Positions 1 to 9,144 of a stretch of DNA of 64,000 bases are shown here, in pieces. A model generated the notes under the pieces. The model worked only from the letters and a program-made list of their open reading frames with translations. It was not told the DNA's origin and made no database searches. The position numbers and the translations under genes are program-made. Position 1 is the first letter of the stretch, and the number at the start of each line of letters is the position of its first letter. Source of the stretch: Burkholderia sp052045245 (lineage in GTDB: Bacteria; Pseudomonadota; Gammaproteobacteria; Burkholderiales; Burkholderiaceae); NCBI RefSeq assembly GCF_052045245.1, contig NZ_JBQEON010000001.1:1-64000 (forward strand), read 5' to 3'.

Positions 1-136
1 CTCGAAGCTCGGCGATCTCGGCCCGTACGGCAAGCAGGTCGTGCAGTTCTACACGCAGACGAAGACGGTCACCGCGCGCTGGTTCGACGATGATGCGACG
101 GTCGGCGGCGTGAACACGACGATCGCGCTGCGCTGA
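1..136 (+). CDS. mmsA: methylmalonate-semialdehyde dehydrogenase, C-terminal fragment
   Basis: The window opens inside a gene whose last 44 codons end at the TGA at 134-136. The readable tail contains QFYTQTKTVTARWFDDD and ends GVNTTIALR, which is the characteristic C-terminus of CoA-acylating methylmalonate-semialdehyde dehydrogenase. The enzyme converts methylmalonate semialdehyde to propionyl-CoA in valine degradation. mmsB follows 34 bp downstream on the same strand, the usual mmsA-mmsB order, which supports the call. The catalytic domain lies outside the window, so activity cannot be judged. Confidence 0.85.
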   Translation, partial: SKLGDLGPYGKQVVQFYTQTKTVTARWFDDDATVGGVNTTIALR

Positions 137-170
137 GAAGGCGCATGGGACCCGACCAGGAGACCTGTAC

Positions 171-1061
171 ATGGAAATTGCATTCATCGGACTCGGCAAC
201 ATGGGCGGCCCCATGGCCGCCAACCTGCTCAAGGCCGGTCACGCACTGACGGTGTTCGACCTCGACACGAACGCGGTCGACGCCGCACTGCGTGCAGGCG
301 CGACGGCCGCCGCCTCGCCGCGCGACGCAGCCGCCCGCGCGTCGCTGGTGATCACGATGCTGCCGGCCGCGCAGCACGTGCGCTCGGTCTATCTCGGCGA
401 CGACGGCGTGCTGGCCGGCGCGCGCGCCGGCGCGACGTTCATCGACTGCAGCACGATCGACCCGGACACCGTGCGCGCAGTGGCGCAAGCCGCCGCGCAA
501 CGCGACTTCCCGCTCGCCGACGCGCCGGTGTCGGGCGGCACCGGCGGCGCGCAGGCCGGCACGCTGACCTTCATGGTCGGCGCGACCGACGCGCTGTTCG
601 AGCGGATCCGCCCGGTCCTGCTCGACATGGGAAAGAACGTCGTGCACTGCGGCGGCACCGGCACCGGGCAGATCGCGAAGATCTGCAACAACCTGCTGCT
701 CGGCATCTCGATGATGGGCGTGTCGGAAGCCATGGCGCTTGGCGCCGCGCTCGGCATCGATCCGGCCGTGCTGGCCGGCATCATCAACACGTCGACCGGC
801 CGCTGCTGGAGCGCGGACACCTGTAACCCGTATCCGGGCGTCAACGACGCGGCACCCGCCGCGCGCGGCTACGCGGGCGGTTTCGCCGCGAACCTGATGC
901 TGAAGGATCTCGGGCTCGCGACCGAAGCCGCGCGCAGCGCACGGCAGCCGGTGTGGATGGGCGCGCTCGCCCAGCAGCTCTATCAGTCGATGAGCCAGCA
1001 GGGCCTCGGCACGCTCGACTTCTCCGCGTGCGTGAAGCTGTACGAGGCGCAGCCCGCGTAA
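171..1061 (+). CDS. mmsB: 3-hydroxyisobutyrate dehydrogenase
   Basis: This 296-residue protein has the length and layout of 3-hydroxyisobutyrate dehydrogenase, which oxidises 3-hydroxyisobutyrate to methylmalonate semialdehyde with NAD+ in valine catabolism. The N-terminal Rossmann fold starts at once with GLGNMGGPMA (about residues 7-16). The substrate-binding signature DAPVSGGTGGA appears near residue 122. The catalytic lysine of the beta-hydroxyacid dehydrogenase family is in GQIAKICNN near residue 170. The ATG at 171 leaves no room for a longer N-terminus. It follows mmsA by 34 bp, so the two are probably cotranscribed and act in consecutive steps. Confidence 0.95.
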   Translation: MEIAFIGLGNMGGPMAANLLKAGHALTVFDLDTNAVDAALRAGATAAASPRDAAARASLVITMLPAAQHVRSVYLGDDGVLAGARAGATFIDCSTIDPDTVRAVAQAAAQRDFPLADAPVSGGTGGAQAGTLTFMVGATDALFERIRPVLLDMGKNVVHCGGTGTGQIAKICNNLLLGISMMGVSEAMALGAALGIDPAVLAGIINTSTGRCWSADTCNPYPGVNDAAPAARGYAGGFAANLMLKDLGLATEAARSARQPVWMGALAQQLYQSMSQQGLGTLDFSACVKLYEAQPA

Positions 1062-1081
1062 CGCCGTCGACAGACGTGCGC

Positions 1082-1116
1082 CGACCCGCGATGCCGGTCA
1101 ACGGCGTCGCGGGTCG
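1082..1116. terminator. hairpin between convergent mmsB and a lipoprotein gene
   Basis: A 10-bp perfect stem (1082-1091 with 1107-1116, core GACCCGCGA/TCGCGGGTC) encloses a smaller GCCG/CGGC stem. It sits between two convergent genes, so it could serve both strands. There is no strong T-run on either side, so the termination role is inferred. Confidence 0.5.
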
Positions 1117-1144
1117 CTTCACATTCGGCGCAACGCAGGCGCTT

Positions 1145-1477
1145 TTACCCGCGCGGGTTCGACGCCGTTTCGAAGGTCGGATGGCACTCGAACGCGAGCT
1201 CGGAACGCGCGTCGACGCGGCGGCCGGCGGTCACCGACTCCTGCTTCAGGCTCGCGCGCATGCCGCGCTGCGTACAGTAATGGGTGGCTTCGCTGACGGC
1301 TTTTTCATGAGCGTCGGCCCACGTCGTCGACACGCCGAGCGTGCGCGTCGTCACGGTGAAGACATTCGGGTTCGACGTCGCGGTCACGTCGGAAGCGGTC
1401 GAACACGCGGCGAGCAAGCATGCAGCAGCCGCGATGGTCAACCATCGCAGGGATCGAAAAGGCACAGGGATGGACAT
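1145..1477 (-). CDS. small lipoprotein of unknown function
   Basis: A 110-residue protein with a typical lipoprotein signal: a basic start (MSIPVPFRSLRW), a hydrophobic stretch and the lipobox LLAAC with the acylated cysteine at residue 25. The mature part is short and has two further cysteines (CTQRGM and FECHP) that could form a disulfide. It is probably anchored in the outer membrane facing the periplasm. A much longer reading frame runs upstream in the same frame but is antisense-like Arg-rich sequence, so the start at 1477, directly before the signal peptide, was chosen. No enzymatic motif is seen. Confidence 0.7.
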   Translation of the reverse strand: MSIPVPFRSLRWLTIAAAACLLAACSTASDVTATSNPNVFTVTTRTLGVSTTWADAHEKAVSEATHYCTQRGMRASLKQESVTAGRRVDARSELAFECHPTFETASNPRG

Positions 1478-1779
1478 GAGGGGCAAGCGCACGTCGATTC
1501 GACGGCATTGAGCAACATAGGCGACAGTATGCCTGCCCGATCGCCGCGGATCATGCCCTTTTCGATGAACACATTGTTTCGAATGGTTAAACGATGGACC
1601 TCCGCGGCAAGATTTACGGCCCGCGACGCGCCGTCGTTGCTCGATGTGTCGCTTTTTCCGGGTGCCGTGCGGTTGCGGGCCATCAGCCGCCCCGCCGCCG
1701 CCGACGGTTCGGCCTCCTCGACGCGGCCACTCCCGGCCGCGCCCCGCGTTCGACGATACGCGGGCAAGCGGCCTGTCCG
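1478..1779. other. gene-free stretch
   Basis: About 300 bp between the lipoprotein start and the end of the cytochrome-fused gene. It must hold the promoter of the minus-strand lipoprotein gene. No convincing reading frame or repeat was seen. Confidence 0.4.
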
Positions 1780-4230
1780 TCAGTGCGCGCGCGCGTGCCG
1801 GATTCTCGCCGATGCCTCCTCCAGCCCGCGCCACGCCGGTTGGCCGGGCGCATAACGCGCGCGGATGTACGCGGCGAGCTCGGCCATCTGCCGGTCGTCG
1901 AACGCGTCGCGGAAGCCCGGCATGTAGCCGAGCCCGTCGGTCGCGGGATGATCGATGCCGTTGTGCAGCACGCGCAGCAGGTTGTCGGGTGCCGCCTGGC
2001 TGACGCTCGTGTTCAGCCCCATCAGCGGACGCACGCCGAAATGCCCGACGCCGCCCGATTCCGCGTGACAGACCGCGCACGCGGCATCGAACGCGCGGCG
2101 GCCGCTGTCGAGACCGAGCGTCGCGACCGCGGCCGCGCCGTGTGCATGGCGGGTCGCCGCATCGGCGGCCGCGGCGGCATCGACGGATGGCGACAGCGAT
2201 GCCAGATAGTGCGCAATCGCGCGAACGTCCGACTCGGGCAGCGATGCGAGCCCCGCGACGACGGGCGCCATCGGCCCGGCCGCGACGCCGTGCTGCGCGG
2301 AAAAACCGGTGCGCAGGTAGTCGAACAGCGCGCCTTCGGTCCACGGCACCGGCGACGCCGCCGATGCGACGAGCGGCGGCGCGACCCATCCCTCGGCCTC
2401 GCCGCCGGCCAGGTACGCGCGCCCGCCCTGCTCCGCGCCGAGCGCGTTGCGCGGCGTGTGGCACGCGCCGCAATGCCCGGCACCGTCGACCAGATACTTG
2501 CCGCGATTCCACTGCGCCGAGCGCGCCGGGTCCGCCGCGAACGGCCGCGCGTCGTGAAACAGCCAGTTCCATCCGGCGACGAGGCGCCGCTGGTCGAGCG
2601 GGAACGGCAGCGTCGTCTTCGGCGGCGCATGCTGCACCGGCGGCTGCGCCATCAGGTACGCATAGAGCGCGAGCAGATCGGGCTCGCTGAGTTTCGCGAA
2701 TGCGGTGTACGGGAACGCCGGGTACAGGTGCGTGCCGTCGCGGCCGATGCCTTCGCGCATCGCGCGCGCGAACGCCGGATACGACCATGCGCCGATGCCG
2801 GTTTCCGGATCGGGCGTGATGTTGGTCGTGTAGATCGTGCCGAACGGCGTGTCGAGCGCGAGACCGCCCGCGTTGGTCGCACCGCCGGGCGCGGTATGGC
2901 ACACCGCGCAATCGCCGGCGAGCGCGATCAGGCGGCCGCGTTCGAGCGTCGCCGCGCTCCACATCGCGCTGTCCGCGCCGCCCGGGGAGACCGGTGCGAT
3001 CGCCGCCGGGCCCGGCAGGATCGCGCACGCGAGCCCGATCAGCCCGCCGACCACCCCGCCCGCGCCGCCGCCGGCCAGCCAGCGGCGCCAGCGCGACGAT
3101 GTGCGACGCGGCGCGCCGGAACGGCGTTCACCGACATCCGCCGGCGCCGGCCGGGCCAGCGCGTCGCGAATGCGCGCCGCGTCGAACGGCGGCGCGCGGA
3201 ACCGCACGCCCGTCGCGTCGTACAGTGCGTTCGCGATCGCGGCCGCGGCCGGCGCGGCCGCCTGCTCGATCCGTTGTGCGTCGCAGGCCGACAACGACTG
3301 CGCGTCGCGCGCGCCGGGCGCCGCGTCGTCGAACGCGACGAGTTCGTGCGCGATCGCGTCGGGACGGACCTCGGCACCGGCCTCGTCATGCGCCGGCCGC
3401 GCGGACAGCCGTGCGCCCATCACGCGCGACACCGCCGCCTCGATCTGCCAGGCAGGCAGGCCCGCCATCGACGGCTGCCCCGGCTCGCCCGTGCCCTGCC
3501 CGGCGACGACGCGCCGCACCGCGACGTCGCCCGTCGTGCGATCGACGTCGAGATCGACGACCCACGCCGACCAGTGCGGATCGCTGCCACGGCCTGCGTC
3601 GGCTTGCGGGTTGTCGTCTGCGGGTGGCGCGGTGAGCGCGCTTGCACCGTCGAATGCGAAGCCGCGCCCGCTGAGACGGTCATGCGCGGGTGCCGGCCCG
3701 CGCGCCGCGACCGGCTTGCCCCACGCGGCACGTTCGCTGACCATCCGGATAATCTCGCGCGGCCCCGCATCGCGCGACGCATCGAGATGCTGCAGACGCA
3801 ATGCAACCGGATCGCGCGTCAGCGTACCGGCCAGTTCGTCGACGAACGATTCGCGCGCGAACGCGTGGGCGTGGCCGGGGATGGCGTGGTGAGCGTCGGC
3901 CATCTCGATCGACGTCTGCGCATGTCGATAGACGAACGGCGTCGACGGCGCGGACACCCTGCCTTCCGACGCCGTCGCGCGCTGCACATCCGGCGTCGCA
4001 CCGGCTTGCGCGCGATACCGCCACGTCGTCATCCGCCCATCGGCGGCGGCTCGGGTTTCGACCTCGAACGAGGCCGGCCCGCGTGCATCGCCGGTCGGCC
4101 ATTCATAACGGGCGCGATGGGTGCGGGCCGCGCCGTCCGCATGCGGAGCCGAACCCTCAAGCACGTCATCGCGCCGCACCTCGCCCGCCTCGGCTTGCGG
4201 CTGCGCCGGCACGCTCGGGTCATGCTTCAT
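1780..4230 (-). CDS. tri-heme cytochrome c subunit fused to a shortened molybdopterin-domain remnant (nicotinate hydroxylase NicB-type C-terminal part)
   Basis: An 816-residue protein in three parts. Residues 1 to about 370 resemble the C-terminal half of xanthine-dehydrogenase-family molybdopterin subunits (HAFARESFVDELA, then PHWSAWVVDLDVDRTTGDV and ANALYDATGVRFRAPPF). The GxGE motif carrying the catalytic glutamate is absent where the paralogue at 9952-12237 has GAGES. One TM segment lies near 382-404. Three cytochrome c domains follow, with CAVCH (about 442), CGACH (about 587) and CAVCH (about 718). In Pseudomonas putida NicB, molybdenum and cytochrome parts form one roughly 1.2-kDa-residue chain; here they are split. 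The likely role is passing electrons from the hydroxylase to the respiratory chain. The start overlaps the end of nicA by 11 bp, so translation is coupled. Confidence 0.8.
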   Translation of the reverse strand: MKHDPSVPAQPQAEAGEVRRDDVLEGSAPHADGAARTHRARYEWPTGDARGPASFEVETRAAADGRMTTWRYRAQAGATPDVQRATASEGRVSAPSTPFVYRHAQTSIEMADAHHAIPGHAHAFARESFVDELAGTLTRDPVALRLQHLDASRDAGPREIIRMVSERAAWGKPVAARGPAPAHDRLSGRGFAFDGASALTAPPADDNPQADAGRGSDPHWSAWVVDLDVDRTTGDVAVRRVVAGQGTGEPGQPSMAGLPAWQIEAAVSRVMGARLSARPAHDEAGAEVRPDAIAHELVAFDDAAPGARDAQSLSACDAQRIEQAAAPAAAAIANALYDATGVRFRAPPFDAARIRDALARPAPADVGERRSGAPRRTSSRWRRWLAGGGAGGVVGGLIGLACAILPGPAAIAPVSPGGADSAMWSAATLERGRLIALAGDCAVCHTAPGGATNAGGLALDTPFGTIYTTNITPDPETGIGAWSYPAFARAMREGIGRDGTHLYPAFPYTAFAKLSEPDLLALYAYLMAQPPVQHAPPKTTLPFPLDQRRLVAGWNWLFHDARPFAADPARSAQWNRGKYLVDGAGHCGACHTPRNALGAEQGGRAYLAGGEAEGWVAPPLVASAASPVPWTEGALFDYLRTGFSAQHGVAAGPMAPVVAGLASLPESDVRAIAHYLASLSPSVDAAAAADAATRHAHGAAAVATLGLDSGRRAFDAACAVCHAESGGVGHFGVRPLMGLNTSVSQAAPDNLLRVLHNGIDHPATDGLGYMPGFRDAFDDRQMAELAAYIRARYAPGQPAWRGLEEASARIRHARAH

Positions 4231-4726
4231 CGCCGTCGCCCCGCAGATAACGCGCGGCCCGATGCACCGCGCGAATGATCTCCAGATGCGTGCCGCAGCG
4301 GCACAGATTGAAGCGCAGCGCGTCGCGGATCGCCGCGTCGTCCGGCGCCGGATTGCGGTCGAGCAGCGCCTTCGTGCTCATGATCATCCCGTTCAGGCAA
4401 TAGCCGCATTGCGCGGCCTGCTCGTCGATGAACGCACGCTGGATCGGATGGGGCGTGTCGCGCGAGCCGAGCCCTTCGAGCGTCGTCACGTCGCGCCCGT
4501 TCGCGGCGGCGGCCGGCACGACGCACGAACGCGTCGCCTGTCCGTCGACCAGCACCGTGCACGCGCCGCATTGCCCGAACCCGCAGCCGTACTTCGGGCC
4601 GTTGAGCGCGCAGTCGTTGCGCAGGACCAGCAGCAGCGGCGCATCGGGTGCGGCGGCGTCGAACGTGTGCGGCGTGCCGTTCACGCGAAACGCGAGCGGC
4701 CGCGACGGGGAAGCGGGATGGGACAT
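4220..4726 (-). CDS. nicA: nicotinate hydroxylase small subunit, 2Fe-2S protein
   Basis: A 168-residue ferredoxin-like subunit of the xanthine dehydrogenase family. The plant-type [2Fe-2S] cluster ligands are in CGFGQCGACTVL. The second, helical cluster domain is marked by CGYCLNGM and CRCGTH. Together they carry electrons from the molybdenum centre in the hydroxylation of nicotinate to 6-hydroxynicotinate. The length matches the family. The start at 4726 leaves a short tail before the beta-grasp domain (PLAFRVNGTPHTF). It overlaps the downstream cytochrome subunit and lies behind nicC on the same strand, so the three probably form one operon, though a 230-bp gap separates nicC from nicA. Confidence 0.88.
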   Translation of the reverse strand: MSHPASPSRPLAFRVNGTPHTFDAAAPDAPLLLVLRNDCALNGPKYGCGFGQCGACTVLVDGQATRSCVVPAAAANGRDVTTLEGLGSRDTPHPIQRAFIDEQAAQCGYCLNGMIMSTKALLDRNPAPDDAAIRDALRFNLCRCGTHLEIIRAVHRAARYLRGDGDEA

Positions 4727-4956
4727 GAATGGATCCGGAAGGCGGGGCGCGGGCCGGAAAAGCGGTCGGCTGGCGAGCCAACCGGCCGGGACCGGCGGCC
4801 GGCGGCAGGCACGGCCGCCAGCTCGCGACGGCCGGCGTCGCGCACATCGCTCACGTATAACACGCCGAAATGCACGCGTACCGCCACATCGATCCGCGCG
4901 GATGCGCGACGCGGCGGCGGCGCGGCGCCCGGCGCGGACACCGCGCGGCGCACGCG

Positions 4957-6129
4957 TCAGGCCACCGCCGCCATGTTGCCGCGCGACGACGGCGACGGCG
5001 ACGGCGACATGAGCGGCACGTCGAACACGTCGTAGCCGAACACCCACGACGGATCCTCGTTGGTGCGCAGCCACGTGTTGTTGTGCGACACGAGCTGCAC
5101 CTTCGACGCGCGCGCCGCGCGATTCGCCTCGTACAGCGCGAACGCGCCCGCATGATCGCCGATGCCGACTTCGTCGAGACAGCGCGCGAGCATCGCGGCA
5201 TCCTCGATCGCCATCGCCGCGCCCTGCGCCATGTGCGGCTTCATCGGATGGCACGCATCGCCCAGCAGCACGAGACGGCCGCGACTCCACAGCGGCAACG
5301 GGTCGCGTTCGAGCAGCGGCCACTTGGTGATCGACGGCGACACGTCGATCAGGTGCTGGATGTCGGCGTGAAAACCCGCGAACGCGTCGCGCATTTCGTC
5401 GCGGCTGCTGTCGACCATCGACACGCCTTCCGGCCACTCGGCCTGCGGCACGCCGGTCACGTAGTAATACTCGTCGCGCTTCTCGGTCACGTAGTAGACC
5501 ATCATGTGGCGATCCTCCGACCACCACTTCACGCACATGTCGTACGGCTTGTTGCCGAGCAGCGACGCCGGGAACACCGCGCGATGCGCGACGTAGCCCG
5601 TATAGCGCGGCGGCTCCGCACCGAGCAGATGCTCGCGGATCCGCGAATTCACGCCGTCCGCGCCGATCACGATGTCGGCCGTCTCGACGCTGCCGTCGGT
5701 GAACGTCAGGCGCACCGCATCGCCGGTGTCCTCCACCGAGGCGAGCCGCTTGCCGAAGCGGATCGTGCCGGGCGTCACCGCGTGCGTCATCAGCGCGTGG
5801 AAATCGCCGCGATGCACGGTCAGGTAGCGCGCGCCATAGGTCTTGCGCGCGTAGTCGCCGAGCGGAATCCGCGACAGCACGTCAGCCGTCCGCCAGTCGC
5901 GGCTGTACCAGCAATCCGGATGCGAACCCATCGCCTCCAGTGCGTCCTCGCAGCCGATGCGCCGCATGATCTTCATCACGTTCGGGCCGAGATGGATGCC
6001 TGCGCCGAGGCGCGAGAACGCCGGCGCCTGCTCGTACAGCGCGACGTCGTAGCCGCCGCGCTGCAGCAGCGCAGCTGCGGCCGTGCCGCCGAGACCGGCG
6101 CCGATGATTGCGATACGGGGTTTGCTCAT
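4957..6129 (-). CDS. nicC: 6-hydroxynicotinate 3-monooxygenase
   Basis: A 390-residue flavoprotein of the class A aromatic hydroxylases. The N-terminal FAD-binding GAGLGG is at residues 9-14, the DG motif is IGADGVNSRIR, and the GD motif is LGDACHPMKPHMAQG. NicC performs decarboxylative hydroxylation of 6-hydroxynicotinate to 2,5-dihydroxypyridine with NADH and O2. The substrate assignment rests on overall similarity and on the neighbouring nicX, nicD, nicF and nicE genes. The ATG at 6129 is set by the MSKPRIAIIGAG start; the open frame extends 27 codons further without merit. It diverges from nicE across a 299-bp control region holding two copies of the putative regulator motif. Confidence 0.92.
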   Translation of the reverse strand: MSKPRIAIIGAGLGGTAAAALLQRGGYDVALYEQAPAFSRLGAGIHLGPNVMKIMRRIGCEDALEAMGSHPDCWYSRDWRTADVLSRIPLGDYARKTYGARYLTVHRGDFHALMTHAVTPGTIRFGKRLASVEDTGDAVRLTFTDGSVETADIVIGADGVNSRIREHLLGAEPPRYTGYVAHRAVFPASLLGNKPYDMCVKWWSEDRHMMVYYVTEKRDEYYYVTGVPQAEWPEGVSMVDSSRDEMRDAFAGFHADIQHLIDVSPSITKWPLLERDPLPLWSRGRLVLLGDACHPMKPHMAQGAAMAIEDAAMLARCLDEVGIGDHAGAFALYEANRAARASKVQLVSHNNTWLRTNEDPSWVFGYDVFDVPLMSPSPSPSSRGNMAAVA

Positions 6130-6198
6130 GCGGATCTCCTGATCGTGAGCCCGGCGCCGAACGCGGCACGAGAACGGGCGGATTGAATGGCGTTTATG

Positions 6199-6211
6199 TA
6201 GCGTACACACT
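6199..6211 (+). promoter_or_regulatory. putative NicR operator, nicC-nicE region, copy 1
   Basis: The sequence TAGCGTACACACT lies about 70 bp upstream of nicC. The reverse complement of the site in front of nicT (13144-13158) gives the same TAGCGTACACACTA. Binding by the cluster's MarR regulator is inferred. Confidence 0.55.
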
Positions 6212-6346
6212 CAATTTATTCAGGACAAGCGGATTGTTTTCGGCAGCGGAGGCATTCGGGAAAACACCAATAATTCCATATAAAATCCGCGTCAAAAAAC
6301 GAGAAAAATCCGGCGGCCCGCTTTTTGACCCATTGTCATTTTCAAA

Positions 6347-6359
6347 TGTACACACTAGA
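6347..6359 (+). promoter_or_regulatory. putative NicR operator, nicC-nicE region, copy 2
   Basis: TGTACACACTAGA lies 70 bp upstream of the nicE start and shares GTACACACT with copy 1 and GTACACACTAGA with the inverted nicT site. Its position suits control of the plus-strand operon. Confidence 0.55.
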
Positions 6360-6428
6360 CTTTGCTCGACATCAGGCGATCTCGCGCCAGCGCGCCGCCC
6401 CACCCTTACCGACACGGAGCCTCCCGTC

Positions 6429-7181
6429 ATGAGCAAGACCTACCGCATCGGCCAGATCGTGCCGAGTTCCAACACGACGATGGAAACCGAGATTCCCGCG
6501 ATGCTGCGGTTGCGCGAAGCGATCCGGCCCGAGCGCTTCACGTATCACTCGAGCCGGATGCGGATGAAGAAGGTCGTCAAGGAAGAACTCGCGGCAATGG
6601 ATGCCGAATCCGACCGCTGCGCGGTCGAACTGAGCGATGCGCGCGTCGACGTGCTCGGCTATGCGTGCCTCGTCGCGATCATGGCGATGGGCCACGGCTA
6701 TCACCGCGTGTCGCAGGCGCGCCTCACGAAACACACGGCCGACAACGGCGCGCAGGCGCCGGTGCTGACGAGCGCGGGCGCACTCGTCGACGCACTGAAG
6801 GTGATCGGCGCGAAGCGCATCGTGGTGGTCGCGCCGTACATGCTGCCGCTGACCGAGCTCGTGGTCGACTACATCCGCAACGAAGGCTACGAAGTGATCG
6901 CGTACCGCGCGCTCGAGATTCCCGACAACCTCGACGTCGGCCGCCACGATCCGGCGCGCCTGCCCGACATCGTGAAGACGCTGCCGTACCAGGATGCCGA
7001 TGCGATCGTGCTGTCCGCGTGCGTGCAGATGCCGTCGCTGCCGGCCGTCGCGAAGGTCGAGGCGATGACGGGCAAGCCGGTGATCACGGCCGCGATCGCG
7101 ACGACCTACGCAATGCTGCGCGAACTCGATCTCGAACCGATCGTGCCCGGTGCCGGCGCGCTGCTGTCCGGCGCGTACTGA
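6429..7181 (+). CDS. nicE: maleate isomerase
   Basis: A 250-residue member of the Asp/Glu racemase superfamily, the size of maleate cis-trans isomerase. It starts MSKTYRIGQIVPSSNTTMETE, with the N-terminal pattern of this family. The two active-site cysteines of the family fit Cys80 (YACLVA) and Cys198 (SACVQMPS). It converts maleate, released by NicF, to fumarate for the citrate cycle. The ATG at 6429 was chosen because an open frame further upstream crosses the AT-rich divergent promoter. It is the first gene of the plus-strand nic operon; nicD follows after 27 bp. Confidence 0.92.
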   Translation: MSKTYRIGQIVPSSNTTMETEIPAMLRLREAIRPERFTYHSSRMRMKKVVKEELAAMDAESDRCAVELSDARVDVLGYACLVAIMAMGHGYHRVSQARLTKHTADNGAQAPVLTSAGALVDALKVIGAKRIVVVAPYMLPLTELVVDYIRNEGYEVIAYRALEIPDNLDVGRHDPARLPDIVKTLPYQDADAIVLSACVQMPSLPAVAKVEAMTGKPVITAAIATTYAMLRELDLEPIVPGAGALLSGAY

Positions 7182-7208
7182 ACGCCGCCGCCACCTCGGA
7201 GTCTCGCC

Positions 7209-8039
7209 ATGTCCTCGACTTTCCTGTACGGCGCGAACGTCCGCGCCAACGGCATCCGCCAGCATTACCTGCGCTACGGCGGCGCATCGGGCCCGCGCGC
7301 GGCGCGCCCCGCGATCGTGCTGATTCCCGGCATCACGAGCCCCGCGATCACGTGGGGCTTCGTCGGCGAAGTGTTCGGCGCGGCGTTCGATACCTACGTG
7401 CTCGACGTGCGCGGCCGCGGGCTGTCCGACGCGTCGCCGTCGCTCGACTACCGCCTCGATGCGCAGGCCGACGACATCGCTGCGCTCGTCGTCGCGCTCG
7501 GCCTGCCGCGCACGAGCCTCGTCGGTCATTCGATGGGCGCGCGGATCGCCGCGCGCGCGGCGCGGCACGCCATCCGCGGGCTCGAATCGGTCGTGCTCGT
7601 CGATCCGCCGGTGTCGGGCCCGAACCGCCGCGACTATCCGGGCAAGCTGCCGTGGTACATCGACTCGATGGCGCTCGCGCGTGCCGGCACCGACGCCGAA
7701 GGCATGCGCGCGTTCTGCCCGACCTGGACCGATGCCGAGCTGCAACTGCGCGCCGAATGGCTGCATACCTGCGACGAACGCGCGGTGCGCGCATCGTACG
7801 AAGGCTTCCACACCGACGATTTCCACGCGGACGCCGCGCAACTGGCCGTGCCGTCATTGCTGATCACGGCCGAGCGCGGCGACGTGGTGCGCGACGACGA
7901 CGTCGCCGAACTCCAGCGCGCGACGCCGTCGATGCGGCACGTGCGCGTGCGCGATGCCGGCCACATGATTCCGTGGGACAACGCGGCGGGCTTCTACGCG
8001 GCGTTCGGCGACTTCCTCGGCGCGCCGCTCGCGGCCTGA
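7209..8039 (+). CDS. nicD: N-formylmaleamate deformylase
   Basis: A 276-residue alpha/beta hydrolase. The nucleophile elbow is GHSMGAR with the serine near residue 108. The oxyanion region is IPGITSPAITWG, and the catalytic histidine is in DAGHMIPWDN near the C-terminus. NicD cleaves N-formylmaleamate to formate and maleamate, the step after ring opening by NicX. The assignment from the fold alone would be weak, but the gene lies between nicE and nicX and matches NicD in length and motifs. Intergenic gaps of 27 and 46 bp indicate cotranscription. Confidence 0.88.
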   Translation: MSSTFLYGANVRANGIRQHYLRYGGASGPRAARPAIVLIPGITSPAITWGFVGEVFGAAFDTYVLDVRGRGLSDASPSLDYRLDAQADDIAALVVALGLPRTSLVGHSMGARIAARAARHAIRGLESVVLVDPPVSGPNRRDYPGKLPWYIDSMALARAGTDAEGMRAFCPTWTDAELQLRAEWLHTCDERAVRASYEGFHTDDFHADAAQLAVPSLLITAERGDVVRDDDVAELQRATPSMRHVRVRDAGHMIPWDNAAGFYAAFGDFLGAPLAA

Positions 8040-8085
8040 TTCCGCTTCATCTCTTCTTTCCTTCACGCCTTTACCGGAGCCGACG

Positions 8086-9126
8086 ATGCCAGTCAGCGAC
8101 ACTCAACTGATCGACGCGTGGAAGCAGGTGCTCACGCTGTCGCGCCTCGAACCGGGCCAGACCGTCACGATCCTGACGAGCGCGGCCACCCATCCGCAGA
8201 CGCTGTCGTGCGCGCTGATCGCGACGCAATCGATGGGCGCGGTCGTCAACCGGCTCGACCTGCCGCCGGTCAACGGCGAGAAAGCGTTCAGCCGCGACCC
8301 GCTCGCGTATCTCGGCACGACGCCGCTGACCGGCAACCGCGCCGCGATCGCCGCGCTGCGCGAGAGCGACCTCGTGCTCGACCTGATGACGCTGCTGTTC
8401 TCGCCCGAACAGCACGACATCCTGAAGTCCGGCACGAAGATCCTGCTCGCGGTCGAGCCGCCGGAAGTGCTGGTGCGGATGGTGCCGACGCTGGCCGACC
8501 GCACGCGCGTGCTCGGCGCCGCGAAAAAGATCGCCGCCGCGCGCGAGATGCGCATGACCTCGGCGGCCGGCACCGCGCTCGTGTGCCCGCTCGGCGATTT
8601 CCCGCCGACCGCCGAATACGGCTTCGTCGACGCGCCGGGCCGCTGGGACCACTGGCCGAGCGGTTTCGCGCTGACCTACGCGAACGACCGCACCGCGCGC
8701 GGCACGATCGTGATCGACCGCGGCGACATCCTGTTGCCGCAGAAGCACTACGTGAGCGAACCGATCGCGCTGACCGTCGAAGGCGGTTACGCGACGCGCA
8801 TCGAAGGCGGCGTCGACGCGGACCTGCTGCGCGACTACATGGAAACCTTCGCCGATCCGGAAGGCTATGCGATCTCGCACATCGGCTGGGGGCTGCAGCC
8901 GCGTGCGCGCTGGTCGACGCTCGGCCTGTACGACCGCGAGGCGACGATCGGGATGGATGCGCGTGCGTTCGAAGGCAACTTCCTGTTCTCGCTCGGCCCG
9001 AACAACGAAGGCGGCGGCAACCGCACGACCACCTGCCACATCGACATCCCGCTGCGCCGCTGCACGGTCGAACTCGACGGCGAGACCGTCGTGCGCGAAG
9101 GCCGCGTCACCGATCAACCCGCCTGA
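8086..9126 (+). CDS. nicX: 2,5-dihydroxypyridine 5,6-dioxygenase
   Basis: A 346-residue ring-cleavage dioxygenase unrelated to classical extradiol enzymes; the family has a leucyl-aminopeptidase-like fold. NicX opens 2,5-dihydroxypyridine to N-formylmaleamate using Fe(II) and O2. From memory, the iron ligands in P. putida NicX are His265, His318 and Asp320. This protein has histidine at 265 (ISHIGWG), histidine at 318 and aspartate at 320 (CHIDIP), an exact positional match. The start is the ATG preceded by ACCGGAG at 8074-8080. It is the central gene of the nic operon, 18 bp ahead of nicF. Confidence 0.93.
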   Translation: MPVSDTQLIDAWKQVLTLSRLEPGQTVTILTSAATHPQTLSCALIATQSMGAVVNRLDLPPVNGEKAFSRDPLAYLGTTPLTGNRAAIAALRESDLVLDLMTLLFSPEQHDILKSGTKILLAVEPPEVLVRMVPTLADRTRVLGAAKKIAAAREMRMTSAAGTALVCPLGDFPPTAEYGFVDAPGRWDHWPSGFALTYANDRTARGTIVIDRGDILLPQKHYVSEPIALTVEGGYATRIEGGVDADLLRDYMETFADPEGYAISHIGWGLQPRARWSTLGLYDREATIGMDARAFEGNFLFSLGPNNEGGGNRTTTCHIDIPLRRCTVELDGETVVREGRVTDQPA

Positions 9127-9144
9127 CCGACGAGTCCCGACACC

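Noticed and set aside
1594..4278. 894-codon plus-strand open frame opposite the cytochrome-fused gene
   Set aside because: Arg/Ala-rich antisense shadow; the minus strand has three heme motifs and family similarity.
4870..6186. 438-codon plus-strand frame opposite nicC
   Set aside because: Composition is His/Arg-rich without any domain; nicC on the other strand is unambiguous.
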